Both the position numbers and the translations under genes were made by a program. Below, piece by piece: positions 8,016 to 16,638 of a DNA stretch of 64,000 nt. The DNA lies in contig NZ_JAPVLU010000006.1 in NCBI RefSeq assembly GCF_027158205.1, forward strand, positions 124,001-188,000, written 5' to 3'. The DNA is from Streptomyces sp. H39-S7. GTDB lineage: Bacteria; Actinomycetota; Actinomycetes; Streptomycetales; Streptomycetaceae. Positions within the stretch are counted from its first letter, which is position 1; each line of letters opens with the position of its first letter. A model generated the notes under the pieces. That model was not told the origin of the DNA, searched no databases, and worked only from the letters and a program-made list of their open reading frames with translations.

Positions 8016-9215
8016 TCAGGAGCGTACTTCGAGCAGCGGCACGTGCTGCTCGACGGGGGACATCGAGCCGTGCAGACCCACCATCAGGGACTCCCCCGAC
8101 TCCGTGCGGTTCGCCACGATCGCGATGTCGTCGCGCGCGACGGCGATGACGTCGCCGATCCTGCCGAGCACCCGCTCGTCGACGGGGTCGCCGGGGCGGC
8201 CGAACCAGCCCGCCGCGATGGCCTCTTCACGGGTGGCGACCCACATCTGCTCGCCGAGCACCTCGCTCCACACCGTGTACACGTCGGCGGCGGCGCCCGG
8301 CACGGCGTACACGTGGCGGGCACGGGCCTCGCCGCCGAGGACGGAGACGCCGGCGCCCAGCTCCCAGTCCTCGTCGAAGTCGATCCTGGACTCGGGGTCG
8401 AACGGGATGTCGATCATGCCGTGGTCGGCGGTGATGTAGAGCGCGGAGCGCGGCGGGAGTTGCTCGGCCAGCCGCTGGGCGAGGCGGTCGACCATCATCA
8501 ACTGGCCGCGCCAGGCGTCGGAGTCGACGCCGTGCCGGTGGCCCATGGAGTCCAGCTCGCTGTAGTACGTGTAGACGAGCGTCCGGTCGGCGGCGCCGAG
8601 CCGGTCGGCCGCCAGGTCCATCCGCTCGTCGCCGGTGAGCCGGCCGTGGAAGGTGCCGCCGCTGAGCGCGATCTTCGTCAGCGGCGTGTGCTGGAAGTTC
8701 GGCGAGGACACCTGACAGGTCGCGACCCCGGCGGCGTCGGCGAGCTGGAAGACGGTGGGGTAGGGCTGCCACACGTGCGGGTCGGTCCACGGCTGCCAGC
8801 GCAGCTGGTTCATCAGCCGCCCGGAGGACGGATCCAGGACGGTGTAGCCGGCGAGCCCGTGGCGGCCCGGCGCCAGGCCGGTGCCGACCGACGCGAGCGA
8901 GGTCGCGGTGGTGGACGGGAAGCCCGCGGTGAGCGGCTGCCCCGTGCCGCCCCGGGAGGTGTGCATCAGGGAGGCGAGGAAGGGCGCCTCCTCCGGGTGC
9001 GCGCGCAGCAGTTCCCAGCCCATCCCGTCGACCAGGAAGACGCAGACGCGGTCGGCGGGGGCCAGTTCGAGGCCGGTGGCGGGCATGCCCGGGACGGCCA
9101 GCCCGGCGGCCGCCGCGGGGAAGAGGTCGCAGAGCGAGGCGGTGCCGTAGAGCGGTGCCGGAGCGGTACGCGGATCCAGTGGCGCGGGGTCGTAGGCGGG
9201 TACGGCGTGCACCAT
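8016..9215 (-). CDS. Alkaline phosphatase superfamily nucleotide pyrophosphatase/phosphodiesterase
   Basis: A 399-aa metal-dependent hydrolase of the nucleotide pyrophosphatase/phosphodiesterase branch. Metal and catalytic signatures appear in order: VFLVDGMGWE (metal aspartate), FPSTTATS (Thr nucleophile region), YSELDSMGHRHG (Asp/His metal ligands), ITADHGM (Asp-His pair) and VGLHGSMSPVE (final His). There is no signal peptide, so a cytoplasmic location is inferred. Its ATG overlaps the stop of the DUF5998 gene by one base (TGATG), so translation is likely coupled. The substrate is unknown. Confidence 0.85.
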   Translation of the reverse strand: MVHAVPAYDPAPLDPRTAPAPLYGTASLCDLFPAAAAGLAVPGMPATGLELAPADRVCVFLVDGMGWELLRAHPEEAPFLASLMHTSRGGTGQPLTAGFPSTTATSLASVGTGLAPGRHGLAGYTVLDPSSGRLMNQLRWQPWTDPHVWQPYPTVFQLADAAGVATCQVSSPNFQHTPLTKIALSGGTFHGRLTGDERMDLAADRLGAADRTLVYTYYSELDSMGHRHGVDSDAWRGQLMMVDRLAQRLAEQLPPRSALYITADHGMIDIPFDPESRIDFDEDWELGAGVSVLGGEARARHVYAVPGAAADVYTVWSEVLGEQMWVATREEAIAAGWFGRPGDPVDERVLGRIGDVIAVARDDIAIVANRTESGESLMVGLHGSMSPVEQHVPLLEVRS

Positions 9216-9799
9216 CAGCGGTCGGCCGCCGTCGCCTCGGACAGCGCCTGCGCGAAGGCGAGGGCCTGGCGTACCGCGTCGGGCCCGTCGCCGGCCTCGC
9301 TGACCCGCAGCGACAGGTCGTCGGCGGTCGAGGAGCCGGTGTAGCCGTGGTCGGCGTCGCAGTTGGGGTCGCCGCAGGCGGCGGGCTCCAGGTCCAGCCG
9401 GCTGACCGCGCCCCAGCCGATGGTCAGTACGACCTCGCGGGGCAGCGTGCCCGGCACGTACGCCTCGGGGTTGGCCACCACCCGGCTGACCACCACGGAC
9501 GAGATCCGGCCGATCTTCACGGACTCGGTGGAGGTGGTCGCGTACGGGGTCGGGGACGTGTCGTCGGCGGCCTGCTCGTCGGTGTGGCTCACGATGAAGC
9601 GGTGGTCGGTGATGACCAGCACCGTCACATGCCGGCGCACCTCGTTCGCGTCGAACGTCGTCTCCTGGTGGACCAGGTAGGACGCCACCGGCTCGCCGCC
9701 CACCGCGGCCTCGACGGCCTCGGCCACCAGGGCCGGGTAGTAGCCGCTGCGCTCGATGGCCGTGCGCAGGCCCTGGGTCGTCATACCGGTCTTCGCCAT
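9215..9799 (-). CDS. DUF5998 family protein
   Basis: A conserved actinobacterial protein of about 194 aa with no known function, recognised from QGLRTAIERSGYYPALVAEAV near the N-terminus and the Cys-containing ACGDPNCDADHGYTG segment, which may bind metal. It is soluble, with no signal peptide. Three in-frame ATGs (9808, 9799, 9784) are possible and none has a strong ribosome-binding site; I chose 9799 because the family usually begins MAKT. It forms a coupled two-gene unit with the phosphodiesterase (one-base TGATG overlap), suggesting joint function. Confidence 0.75.
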   Translation of the reverse strand: MAKTGMTTQGLRTAIERSGYYPALVAEAVEAAVGGEPVASYLVHQETTFDANEVRRHVTVLVITDHRFIVSHTDEQAADDTSPTPYATTSTESVKIGRISSVVVSRVVANPEAYVPGTLPREVVLTIGWGAVSRLDLEPAACGDPNCDADHGYTGSSTADDLSLRVSEAGDGPDAVRQALAFAQALSEATAADR

Positions 9800-9826
9800 G
9801 AGGTCCATCTTAAGGGCGGGTACCGC

Positions 9827-12583
9827 TCAGAAGGACGACAGTGCGCGTGGTCCCAGATCGGTTCTGGCGGGCGGCCGGTCGAGCCGGACGGACGCTCCGA
9901 GAACGGTGAGGCCGCGAGCCGCCACGACCACCGGCTCCAGGTCGACGGCGACCACTTCCGGGAGGTCGTCGACGAGCAGCGAGACCCGCAGCAGCAGTTC
10001 CTCCAGGGCGGCGGTGTCCACCGGTTCGCTGCCGCGCCAGCCGAAGAGCAGCGGGGCCGCCTTGATGGAGCGCACCAGTTCCGCCGCGTCCCGGTCGGTG
10101 GCGGGCACCAGCCGGTGCGCGGTGTCCCCCAGCAGTTCCGAGGGGGCGCCGGCCAGGCCGAACGAGAGCACGGCACCGACCGCCGGGTCGACCGTGGCGC
10201 GGACGACGGTGTCCACCCCGCGCGGCGCCATCGCCTGCACCACCAGCAGCAGTTCCTCCGGCTTACCGAGACGCGCGGTCAGCTCCTCGTAGGCGCGCCG
10301 CAGATCGTCCTCGTCGGCGAGGTCGAGCCGGACCCCGCCGAGGTCGGCCCGGTGCCGCAGGTGCGGAGCCGTCGTCTTGAGGGCCACCGGGTAGCCGAGC
10401 CGCCGGGCGGCGGCGAGCGCGGCGGCGATCCCGGGCGCGGGCAGCGCGGACCGCACGGTGATCCCGTAGCGCCCCAGGAGGGCCGCGGCGGCCCCGTCGT
10501 CGAGGAGGACGCCGTCCTGGCTGCCGCTCTCCCCCGCGTCCAGCAGCCGTGCCACGTCGGCCGCCGCCGCGCTCTCCTCGATGTCCGCGAACTGCGGCAC
10601 CCGGCCGGGCGTGGCGGCGCCCTGCCGCCACAGCGCGTACTCCACCGCCTCCGCCAGGGCGCGCACCGCGCGGTCGGCGGCGGGATACGCCGGGACCCGC
10701 GCCTGGTCCGGCCCCTCGCCGGAGGGGGCCGGGAGGCCCAGCCGGTCGGCCATGGTCTCCAGCGCGAGGTGGGCGACGACGACGGGCTTGCCGGAGCCGG
10801 CCGCGGCCGCGCGCAGTGCCTGGGCCAGCGCGGGGTCGTCGCCGGACTCCGGGTCGGGGGCGTCCTCGCAGCCGACCCGGGGGATGGCGGTGACGACCAC
10901 GGCGTCGCTGGTGTCGTCGGCCAGTGCCGCGGTGAGCGCGGCGCGGAAGTCGCCGGGTCCGGCCGACGTGGTGAGGTCGATCGGAGCGAGCGGCCGCAGC
11001 CCCGCGGTCAGCGCCGCGTCGTAGGTGAGCAGCCCGAGGGAGTCGGAGTTGCCGAGGATCGCGACCCGGCCGCCGCGCGGGATGGGCTGGAAGGAGAGCA
11101 GCAGGCCCACGTCCAGGAGTTCGGTGACCGTGTCGACGCGGATCACCCCGGCCTGCCGGAACAGCGCGGACACCGTGCTGTCCGGGATCCGGGTCGGGGA
11201 GACGGCGTGCCCGGCGGGGGTGGTGCCGGAGTGCAGGGCGCCCTTGACGACCACGACCGGCTTGCTCGCGGCGGTCCGTTTGGCGAGGCGGGTGAACTTG
11301 CGCGGGTTGCCGAAGGATTCGAGGTACATGAGGACGGCGTCGGTGTCCGGGTCGTTGTGCCAGTACTGCAGCAGGTCGTTGCCGGAGACGTCGGCCCGGT
11401 TGCCGGCCGACACGAACGACGAGAGCCCGGCGCCGCGCCGGTGCAGCCCGGACAGCAGCGCGATGCCGATCGCGCCGGACTGGGTGAACAGCCCGAGCCG
11501 TCCGGCGGCCGGCACCTCGGGCGAGAGCGAGGCGTTGAGGCGCACGCCCTGGGCGGTGTTGATGATGCCGAAGGCGTTGGGGCCGATGACCCGCATGCCG
11601 TACGAGCGGGCCTGGCGCACCAGTTCGCGCTGCCGTTCCCTGCCCTCGGGGCCGGACTCGGCGTACCCGGCGGTGACCACGACGACGCCTTGGACGCCGT
11701 GTTCCCCGCAGGCCGCGACGGCGGCGGGCACGTTCTCGGCGGGTACCGCGATGATCGCCAGGTCGACCGGTTCGGGGATGTCGGCGACGGTGCGGTGCGC
11801 GCGGACGCCGTCGAGGGTGCTCTCGCCCGCGGGGAACGAGCGGTTGACCGCGTGCACCCGGCCGGTGAAGCCGCCCGCGAACAGGTTGCGCAGCAGGGTG
11901 CGGCCGACGCCGCCGGGCCGCCGGCTCGCGCCGATCACGGCGACCGACCGGGGGGTGAGCAGCCGCTGCACCGAGCGCGCCTCGGCGCGGTGCTCGCGGG
12001 CCCGCATCACCTGGACCGACGCCTCGGTGGGCTCCAGGTCGAGTTCGAGGTGGACGACGCCGTCGGTGAAACTGCGCTGCTGGGTGTAGCCCGCGTCGGT
12101 GAAGACCTTGACCATCTTGCGGTTGGCGGGCAGGACTTCGGCGATGAACCGCAGGATGCCGCGCTCGCGGGCGACCGCCCCGATGTGCTCCAGCAGCGCC
12201 GAGGCCACCCCGCGGCCCTGGTGGGCGTCCTGGACGAGGAACGCCACCTCGGCCCGGTACGCGTCGCCGCTGGCCGGCCGGCCGTCGGCGTCGATGCGGT
12301 CGTAGCGGACGGTGGCGATGAACTCGTCGCCGACGGTTGCCGCCAGGCCCACCCGGTCGTCGTAGTCGTGATGGGTGAAGCGGTGGACGTCGCGGTCGGA
12401 GAGCCGGGGGTACGGCGCGAAGAAGCGGTAGTACTTCGACTCGTCGGAGACCTGCTCGTAGAAGTCCACGAGCCGCTGGGCGTCGTCGGGGCCGATCGGC
12501 CGGATGTGGGCGATGCCGCCGTCGCGCAGAACGACGTCCGCTTCCCAGTGCACCGGATACGGGCGGGGGGCCGGAGTCGTCAT
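9827..12583 (-). CDS. GNAT acetyltransferase fused to NDP-forming acyl-CoA ligase
   Basis: A 918-aa fusion. A GNAT acetyltransferase domain comes first (about residues 20-190; acetyl-CoA motif QDAHQGRGVASALLEHI). A CoA-binding Rossmann domain follows (SVAVIGASRRPGGVGRTLLRN), then the succinyl-CoA-synthetase-like part with LGLFTQSGAIGIALL, and a C-terminal ATP-grasp domain (about 690-918; YPVALKTTAPHLRHRADLGG). This is the architecture of Pat-type protein lysine acetyltransferases, whose ligase half often only senses acetyl-CoA. By family knowledge the likely role is acetylating metabolic enzymes such as acetyl-CoA synthetase; whether the ligase half is active I cannot tell. It is followed by the DUF5998 gene on the same strand. 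Confidence 0.88.
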   Translation of the reverse strand: MTTPAPRPYPVHWEADVVLRDGGIAHIRPIGPDDAQRLVDFYEQVSDESKYYRFFAPYPRLSDRDVHRFTHHDYDDRVGLAATVGDEFIATVRYDRIDADGRPASGDAYRAEVAFLVQDAHQGRGVASALLEHIGAVARERGILRFIAEVLPANRKMVKVFTDAGYTQQRSFTDGVVHLELDLEPTEASVQVMRAREHRAEARSVQRLLTPRSVAVIGASRRPGGVGRTLLRNLFAGGFTGRVHAVNRSFPAGESTLDGVRAHRTVADIPEPVDLAIIAVPAENVPAAVAACGEHGVQGVVVVTAGYAESGPEGRERQRELVRQARSYGMRVIGPNAFGIINTAQGVRLNASLSPEVPAAGRLGLFTQSGAIGIALLSGLHRRGAGLSSFVSAGNRADVSGNDLLQYWHNDPDTDAVLMYLESFGNPRKFTRLAKRTAASKPVVVVKGALHSGTTPAGHAVSPTRIPDSTVSALFRQAGVIRVDTVTELLDVGLLLSFQPIPRGGRVAILGNSDSLGLLTYDAALTAGLRPLAPIDLTTSAGPGDFRAALTAALADDTSDAVVVTAIPRVGCEDAPDPESGDDPALAQALRAAAAGSGKPVVVAHLALETMADRLGLPAPSGEGPDQARVPAYPAADRAVRALAEAVEYALWRQGAATPGRVPQFADIEESAAAADVARLLDAGESGSQDGVLLDDGAAAALLGRYGITVRSALPAPGIAAALAAARRLGYPVALKTTAPHLRHRADLGGVRLDLADEDDLRRAYEELTARLGKPEELLLVVQAMAPRGVDTVVRATVDPAVGAVLSFGLAGAPSELLGDTAHRLVPATDRDAAELVRSIKAAPLLFGWRGSEPVDTAALEELLLRVSLLVDDLPEVVAVDLEPVVVAARGLTVLGASVRLDRPPARTDLGPRALSSF

Positions 12584-12714
12584 GGGGCCAGGGTAACGAC
12601 CTCGGGTGCCCGGAGGGCTCGGTGCGGTCCGGGCGCGCCCGTCTGGCGTCGGGTCGGCGCAGCGGGCAGGCTGAACTGCGTCGAGGTGTCTGAGCAGTCT
12701 CCCGCCCGTGCGAA

Positions 12715-12730
12715 ACTGGTCTAGACAACA
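12715..12730 (+). promoter_or_regulatory. DasR-type dre operator upstream of ptsH
   Basis: ACTGGTCTAGACAACA matches the known DasR-responsive element (core TGGTCTAGACCA), with departures only in the right half. It lies 24-39 nt upstream of the ptsH ATG. In Streptomyces DasR, a GlcN6P-responsive GntR regulator, controls the PTS genes, so ptsH here is probably repressed by DasR and induced during N-acetylglucosamine use. Confidence 0.75.
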
Positions 12731-12753
12731 GGAACCACCTGAAGGGCTACACC

Positions 12754-13035
12754 ATGGTTGAGCGCCGCGTCACCGTCGGCTGGGCCGAGGGCCTGCACGC
12801 CCGCCCCGCTTCACTCTTCGTCCGCGCGGTGACCGCCGCCGGCGTCCCGGTGACGATCGCGAAGGCGGACGGCAACGCCGTCAACGCCGCCTCGATGCTG
12901 GCCGTGCTCGGCCTGGGCGCGCAGGGCGGCGAGCCGGTCGTGCTCGCGTCGGAGGCCGAGGGCGCCGACGCCGCACTCGACCGGCTGGCCAAGCTGGTCT
13001 CCGAGGGCCTCGAGGAACTCCCCGAGCCCGTCTGA
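12754..13035 (+). CDS. ptsH: Phosphocarrier protein HPr
   Basis: The general PTS phosphocarrier, 93 aa, passing phosphate from Enzyme I to EIIA proteins in sugar uptake. The phosphorylatable His15 lies in GLHARPAS. Ser47 sits where the regulatory serine of Bacillus HPr lies (AASMLAVLGLG), although the surrounding motif differs and Streptomyces are not known to use HPr kinase. It is a single-gene unit with a dre site upstream and a strong intrinsic terminator downstream. Confidence 0.95.
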   Translation: MVERRVTVGWAEGLHARPASLFVRAVTAAGVPVTIAKADGNAVNAASMLAVLGLGAQGGEPVVLASEAEGADAALDRLAKLVSEGLEELPEPV

Positions 13036-13066
13036 GCCCCCGGGCGTATGCCCGTGCAGGAATATC

Positions 13067-13110
13067 GGCGGGGTCGCGTTGTCCGACGGGATAACGCGAC
13101 TCCGCCTTTT
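13067..13110 (+). terminator. Intrinsic terminator of ptsH
   Basis: A 14-bp stem (GGCGGGGTCGCGTT with AACGCGACTCCGCC, one G-T pair), a 12-nt loop and a TTTT tail lie 31 nt after the ptsH stop. This is an unusually classical rho-independent terminator for a Streptomyces. Confidence 0.85.
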
Positions 13111-13169
13111 CCTATTCAAGGCGCCCGCAGAGCACCGGTAATTCTGCCCACTTGTATACGGTGCCATTG

Positions 13170-13871
13170 TTAATTCTTCCGGCGTGCGGCGTATACAGAA
13201 GGTTTCGGAGTCCTCACGGCGACGGCGCGCTCCACATGCCCGGCCGAGATCCGGCGGGCCCGCTCGGCGTCCCCGCGGGCCACCGCGTCGACTATGGCGC
13301 CGTGCTCCTCCCAGGACTGCACCGCCCGGTCCGGCTCCCCCTCGCCGTACACCCAGGCGATCTTGTGCCGCAGCTGGGTGAGCAGCGCGGCCAGGGTGGG
13401 ACTGCCGGAGGCCTGCGCGAGCGTCTCGTGGAACCAGCCGTTCAGGGACGGCAGATCCGACAGCTGGCCCTGCTGGGAACGCTCCTGGCCCAGCCGCACC
13501 AGCCCGCGCAACACCTTGAGGTGGGCGTCCGTGCGCCGCTGCGCGGCCCTGGCGGCCCCCAGCGGCTCCAGCAGGCCGCGAAGCTCCAGCAGATCGGCCG
13601 CCTCCTGCGCCGTCGGCTCGGCGACGGAGGCGCCCGCGTGCCGGCGGGTGCGGACGAACCCCTCGGACTCCAGCGTGCGCAGCGCCTCCCGCACCGGGAC
13701 CCGGGAGACGCCGTAACGCCTCGCCAGCAGCTCCTCGGTCAGCCGGCTGCCAGGCGGGTAGTAACCGCCGACAATGTCGTCACGGATCGCGGTGCACACG
13801 ACCTGTGCGGAGATACGACGCCCTGCGCCGTCCGTCCCGTTCACACCCGATTCCGCATCGCCGGTCTCCAT
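13170..13871 (-). CDS. GntR-family (FadR/FCD) transcriptional regulator
   Basis: A 233-aa regulator. The N-terminal winged helix (about residues 20-90; TEELLARRYGVSRVPVREAL) is followed by a helical FCD effector domain in which NGWFHETLAQASGSPTLAAL carries the usual helix with a metal/ligand histidine. It is not DasR, which has a UTRA domain. It converges on ptsH and is read toward it; the target and ligand are unknown. The ATG at 13871 has GGGGAAATGA just upstream. Confidence 0.87.
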   Translation of the reverse strand: METGDAESGVNGTDGAGRRISAQVVCTAIRDDIVGGYYPPGSRLTEELLARRYGVSRVPVREALRTLESEGFVRTRRHAGASVAEPTAQEAADLLELRGLLEPLGAARAAQRRTDAHLKVLRGLVRLGQERSQQGQLSDLPSLNGWFHETLAQASGSPTLAALLTQLRHKIAWVYGEGEPDRAVQSWEEHGAIVDAVARGDAERARRISAGHVERAVAVRTPKPSVYAARRKN

Positions 13872-13960
13872 TCATTTCCCCGTATTCTTCGGCGACTCTA
13901 TTCCAGCACATCCGGGAATCCGACCGCAGGCGAGAATTCATGGATTATTTTTGGACAACA

Positions 13961-13991
13961 CGAAGGCCCCGGCGGGGAGCCGGGGCCTTCG
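13961..13991 (-). terminator. Terminator of the M23 peptidase gene
   Basis: A perfect 12-bp inverted repeat (CGAAGGCCCCGG) with a 7-nt loop begins 41 nt past the peptidase stop. On the minus strand it is followed by an A/T-rich stretch including several T residues. Confidence 0.75.
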
Positions 13992-14031
13992 GGGGGACGG
14001 GGTTCTGCTGATCCCGGAGGGATCGGGTGGA

Positions 14032-14871
14032 TCAGATGGAGACGCCGTGCGAGCGGAGGTACGCCTCGGGGTCGATGTCCGAGCCGTACTCGGCCGTGGT
14101 GCGGGCCTCGAAGTGCACGTGCGGTCCCGTGACGTTGCCGGTCGCGCCGGACAGGCCGATCTGCTCGCCGGTGGTGACGGTCTGGCCGACCGAGACGCTG
14201 AGCGAGGACATGTGGGCGCACAGCGTGTAGATGCCGTCGTTGTGCCGGATCACCACGTTGTTGCCGTAGGCCGAGTCGAAGCCGGCGGTGACGACGGTTC
14301 CCGCCCCGACGGCGTGGACCGGGGTGCCGGTGGACGCGGTGAAGTCGACACCGGTGTGGTAGCCGGAGGACCACATGGAGCCGGGGACCTTGTACCCGGT
14401 GCCGATGCCGCTGTCGACGGGCAGCACGAAGGAGTTGAGCTTCCTGCGCTCCTCGTCACGGGCGGCGCGGGCCTGGGCCTCGCGCTCGGCGATGCGCTCC
14501 GCCTTGGCCTTAGCCTCGGCGGCGGCCTTCTTCGCGGCGGCCTCGGCCAGGCGCTTCGCCTCGTCCGCCTTGCGCTTGGCCTCCGCGGCCTTGCGCTTGG
14601 TCTCGTCGGCCGCCTTGTGCTGGGCGGCGGCCTGGGCGGCGAGGGAGTCGGTGAGGTTGTCCGAGGCGTCGACGGCGCGGGCGAACGCGATGTCCTCGAT
14701 CGCCTGGGGAGCGGCATCGGCCGGGGTGGAGAGCGCGGTGGCCGCGGTGGCTCCGAAGGTGCCGGCGGCGGTCAGGACCGCGACGCCGGCCAGGGTGGTC
14801 CCGGTGCGCAGAGCGGCACGACGGGGACGGCGGTGCTTCCCGCTGGGCGCGGGCAGAACTTTGAACGCCAT
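14032..14871 (-). CDS. Secreted M23-family (LytM-type) peptidase
   Basis: A 279-aa cell-wall endopeptidase. The N-terminus is Arg/Lys-rich and followed by a hydrophobic export segment (TLAGVAVLTAAGTFGATAA). An Ala/Lys/Glu-rich coiled coil spans about residues 75-135. The C-terminal M23 domain has zinc-site motifs HTGVDF and HVHFEA. It probably cuts peptidoglycan cross-bridges or stem peptides outside the membrane. I chose the ATG at 14871 because AAGGAAAGGATC lies upstream and an earlier in-frame codon would run translation through the riboswitch. Expression is very likely controlled by the c-di-AMP riboswitch in its leader, as known for other Streptomyces wall hydrolases such as rpfA. Confidence 0.9.
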   Translation of the reverse strand: MAFKVLPAPSGKHRRPRRAALRTGTTLAGVAVLTAAGTFGATAATALSTPADAAPQAIEDIAFARAVDASDNLTDSLAAQAAAQHKAADETKRKAAEAKRKADEAKRLAEAAAKKAAAEAKAKAERIAEREAQARAARDEERRKLNSFVLPVDSGIGTGYKVPGSMWSSGYHTGVDFTASTGTPVHAVGAGTVVTAGFDSAYGNNVVIRHNDGIYTLCAHMSSLSVSVGQTVTTGEQIGLSGATGNVTGPHVHFEARTTAEYGSDIDPEAYLRSHGVSI

Positions 14872-14884
14872 GGGTGCGGCGAGA

Positions 14885-15078
14885 TCCTTTCCTTCCTTCT
14901 CGCCTACCGGGTTAGCTGACGGGTTCGGAGCAGGAAGGTCTCCTACGGGCTGCCTCGTGGTGAGGACGGCCCGATTCACCCCAGGGACGTGGGTCCCCGG
15001 CTCCCCAGGCTCGCGCCGGACGGGGACTCGGCGATCACTGCCCGGTTGCCGCTGGACGCGGCGGATGGTGACGAGCAG
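14885..15078 (-). ncRNA. ydaO/yuaA-type c-di-AMP riboswitch
   Basis: The leader of the M23 peptidase gene carries the conserved blocks of the actinobacterial ydaO riboswitch in order on the minus strand: GAGCCGGGGACCCA, CTGGGGTGAATCGG, CGTAGGAGACCTTCC, TCCGAACCCGTCAGCTAACC and GGTAGGCGAGAAGGAAGG. This class binds c-di-AMP and, in Streptomyces, switches off wall-lytic enzymes when ligand is high. The 3' block runs into the gene's ribosome-binding region, so either terminator formation or translation could be the output. The upstream boundary is approximate. Confidence 0.9.
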
Positions 15079-15087
15079 CAGAGGGGG

Positions 15088-15117
15088 ACGCTAATCGGAC
15101 CGCGTCGGTTACGGCAA
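15088..15117 (-). promoter_or_regulatory. Candidate promoter of the riboswitch-M23 transcript
   Basis: On the minus strand TTGCCG (15117-15112) and TAGCGT (15093-15088) are separated by 18 nt, fitting a Streptomyces housekeeping promoter. Transcription would begin near 15081, right at the start of the riboswitch. Confidence 0.5.
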
Positions 15118-15185
15118 ACAGATCAGGTGATTTGTTGCGTTCGCCACAAGATTGGTTTGCCGGCGGATAAAGATCCAAAACGCCC

Positions 15186-15221
15186 GGAACCCCGGCGCCC
15201 CAAGGGGTGCGCCAGGGTTCC
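15186..15221 (-). terminator. Terminator of the M16 peptidase operon
   Basis: A GC-rich hairpin (GGAACCCCGGCGCCCC with GGGGTGCGCCAGGGTTCC, small mismatches, AA loop) begins 26 nt after the stop of the second M16 gene. Confidence 0.7.
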
Positions 15222-15246
15222 GCCGACCGCCGCGCGGTCGGGCCGG

Positions 15247-16638
15247 TCAGCCGGCCGAGACGACCTTCACCGGGCCGAGGCCCAGCTCCGTGACAGGCCC
15301 CTCGATCGCCGAGGCGTCGCCCACCAGGACGACGACCAGGCGGTCCGTCGGGAAGGCGCTGACCACCGCGGCGGTCGCCTCCACGGTGCCGGTCCTGGCC
15401 AGCCGCGCGTACATCTGGGCCTGGAAGTCGTCCGGCAGGAACTGCTCGACCTGGTCGGCGAGCGTGCCGGCGACGGCCGCGGCCGTCTCGTAGCGCAGCG
15501 GGGCCACGCCCACGAGGTTCTGCACGGCGACGTCGCGCTCGTCGTCGGTCAGCCCCTCGGCCGCCAGCGTGCGGATGACCAGCCAGGCGTCGGCCAGCGC
15601 CGGTCCGGTGACCTCGGTGGCCACCGAGCCGCTGATGGCGAGCAGCGAGGCTCCCGTGCCCTCCGGGGTGGACAGCAGCACCTGGCCGAAGGCCCGCACG
15701 CCGTACGTGTAGCCCTTCTCCTCGCGCAGCACCCGGTCGAGACGGGAGGTCAGGGTGCCGCCCAGGCAGTACGTGCCGAGCACCTGGGCCGGCCAGACCG
15801 GGTCATGGCGGTCGGAGCCGGTACGGCCGATCAGCAGCTGGGTCTGCACCGCTCCCGGCCGGTCCACGATCACCACGCGCGCGGTGTCGTCGGCGGTGAT
15901 CTGCGGCAGCGGGCGCGGCTGCGCGGCCGAGCCGGTCCATTCGCCGAGCGTCTCGTCCAGCAGCGCGACCAGGTCGATGCCGGTCAGATCGCCGACGACG
16001 ACGGCCGTGGTGGTGGCGGGACGCACGTGCGCCTCGTAGAACGCCCGGACGGCCGCCGCGTCGATCCGCGCCACCGTCTGCTCGGTGCCCTGGCGCGGGC
16101 GGGAGCAGCGCAGGTCCGTGGGGAACAGTTCGGCGGAGAGCGCCATGGAGGCGCGGCGGGCCGGGTTGGCCAGCTCGTGCGGGATCTCGTCGAGCCGGTT
16201 GTTGACGAGCCGCTCGACGTCGCTGTCCGGGAACGCGGGGGCGCGCAGGGCGTCCGCGAGCAGCCCGAGAGCCTTGTCCAGCCGGGAGGCCGGGACCTCC
16301 AGCGAGACCCGGACGCCCGGGTGGTCGGCGTGCGCGTCCAGGGTGGCGCCGCAGCGCTCCAGCTCCGCGGCGAACTCCTCCGCGGTGAGCTTGTCGGTGC
16401 CCTCGGAGAAGGCGCGGGCCATGATCGTGGCCACCCCGTCCAGGCCTTCGGGTTCCGCGTCCAGCGGCGCCGAGAGCAGCACCTCCACCGCGACGACCTG
16501 CTGGCCGGGGCGGTGGCTGGTGAGCACGGTCAGCCCGTTGCCGAGCGTGGACCGGTCCGGGGCCGGAAAGGCCCACGGCTTGGGGGCACCCGGCTGCGGC
16601 TGGGGGTGGAACGTCATGGTCGCGGCGACGTCGGTCAC
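15247..16638 (-). CDS. M16-family peptidase-like protein, non-catalytic partner
   Basis: A 463-aa M16 (pitrilysin/insulinase) family protein. It has the M16 fold pattern, including a GVRAFGQVLL-type C-terminal region with the TSRLDRVLREEKGYTYGV block, but where active members have HxxEH it reads VATIMARAFSEGTD, so it lacks the zinc site. It is probably the structural partner of the active protein encoded just upstream, as in the alpha/beta pairs of mitochondrial processing peptidase. Its GTG start overlaps the upstream stop by 4 nt (GTGA at 16638-16635), so translation is coupled and a 1:1 complex is likely. Substrate unknown. Confidence 0.85.
   Translation of the reverse strand: MTDVAATMTFHPQPQPGAPKPWAFPAPDRSTLGNGLTVLTSHRPGQQVVAVEVLLSAPLDAEPEGLDGVATIMARAFSEGTDKLTAEEFAAELERCGATLDAHADHPGVRVSLEVPASRLDKALGLLADALRAPAFPDSDVERLVNNRLDEIPHELANPARRASMALSAELFPTDLRCSRPRQGTEQTVARIDAAAVRAFYEAHVRPATTTAVVVGDLTGIDLVALLDETLGEWTGSAAQPRPLPQITADDTARVVIVDRPGAVQTQLLIGRTGSDRHDPVWPAQVLGTYCLGGTLTSRLDRVLREEKGYTYGVRAFGQVLLSTPEGTGASLLAISGSVATEVTGPALADAWLVIRTLAAEGLTDDERDVAVQNLVGVAPLRYETAAAVAGTLADQVEQFLPDDFQAQMYARLARTGTVEATAAVVSAFPTDRLVVVLVGDASAIEGPVTELGLGPVKVVSAG

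Noticed and set aside
9155-12724. Very long open frame on the + strand opposite the GNAT/acyl-CoA ligase gene
   Set aside because: It is the antisense of a strongly conserved gene and shows Gly/Val/Arg/Asp bias typical of reverse frames in high-GC DNA; no domain is recognisable.
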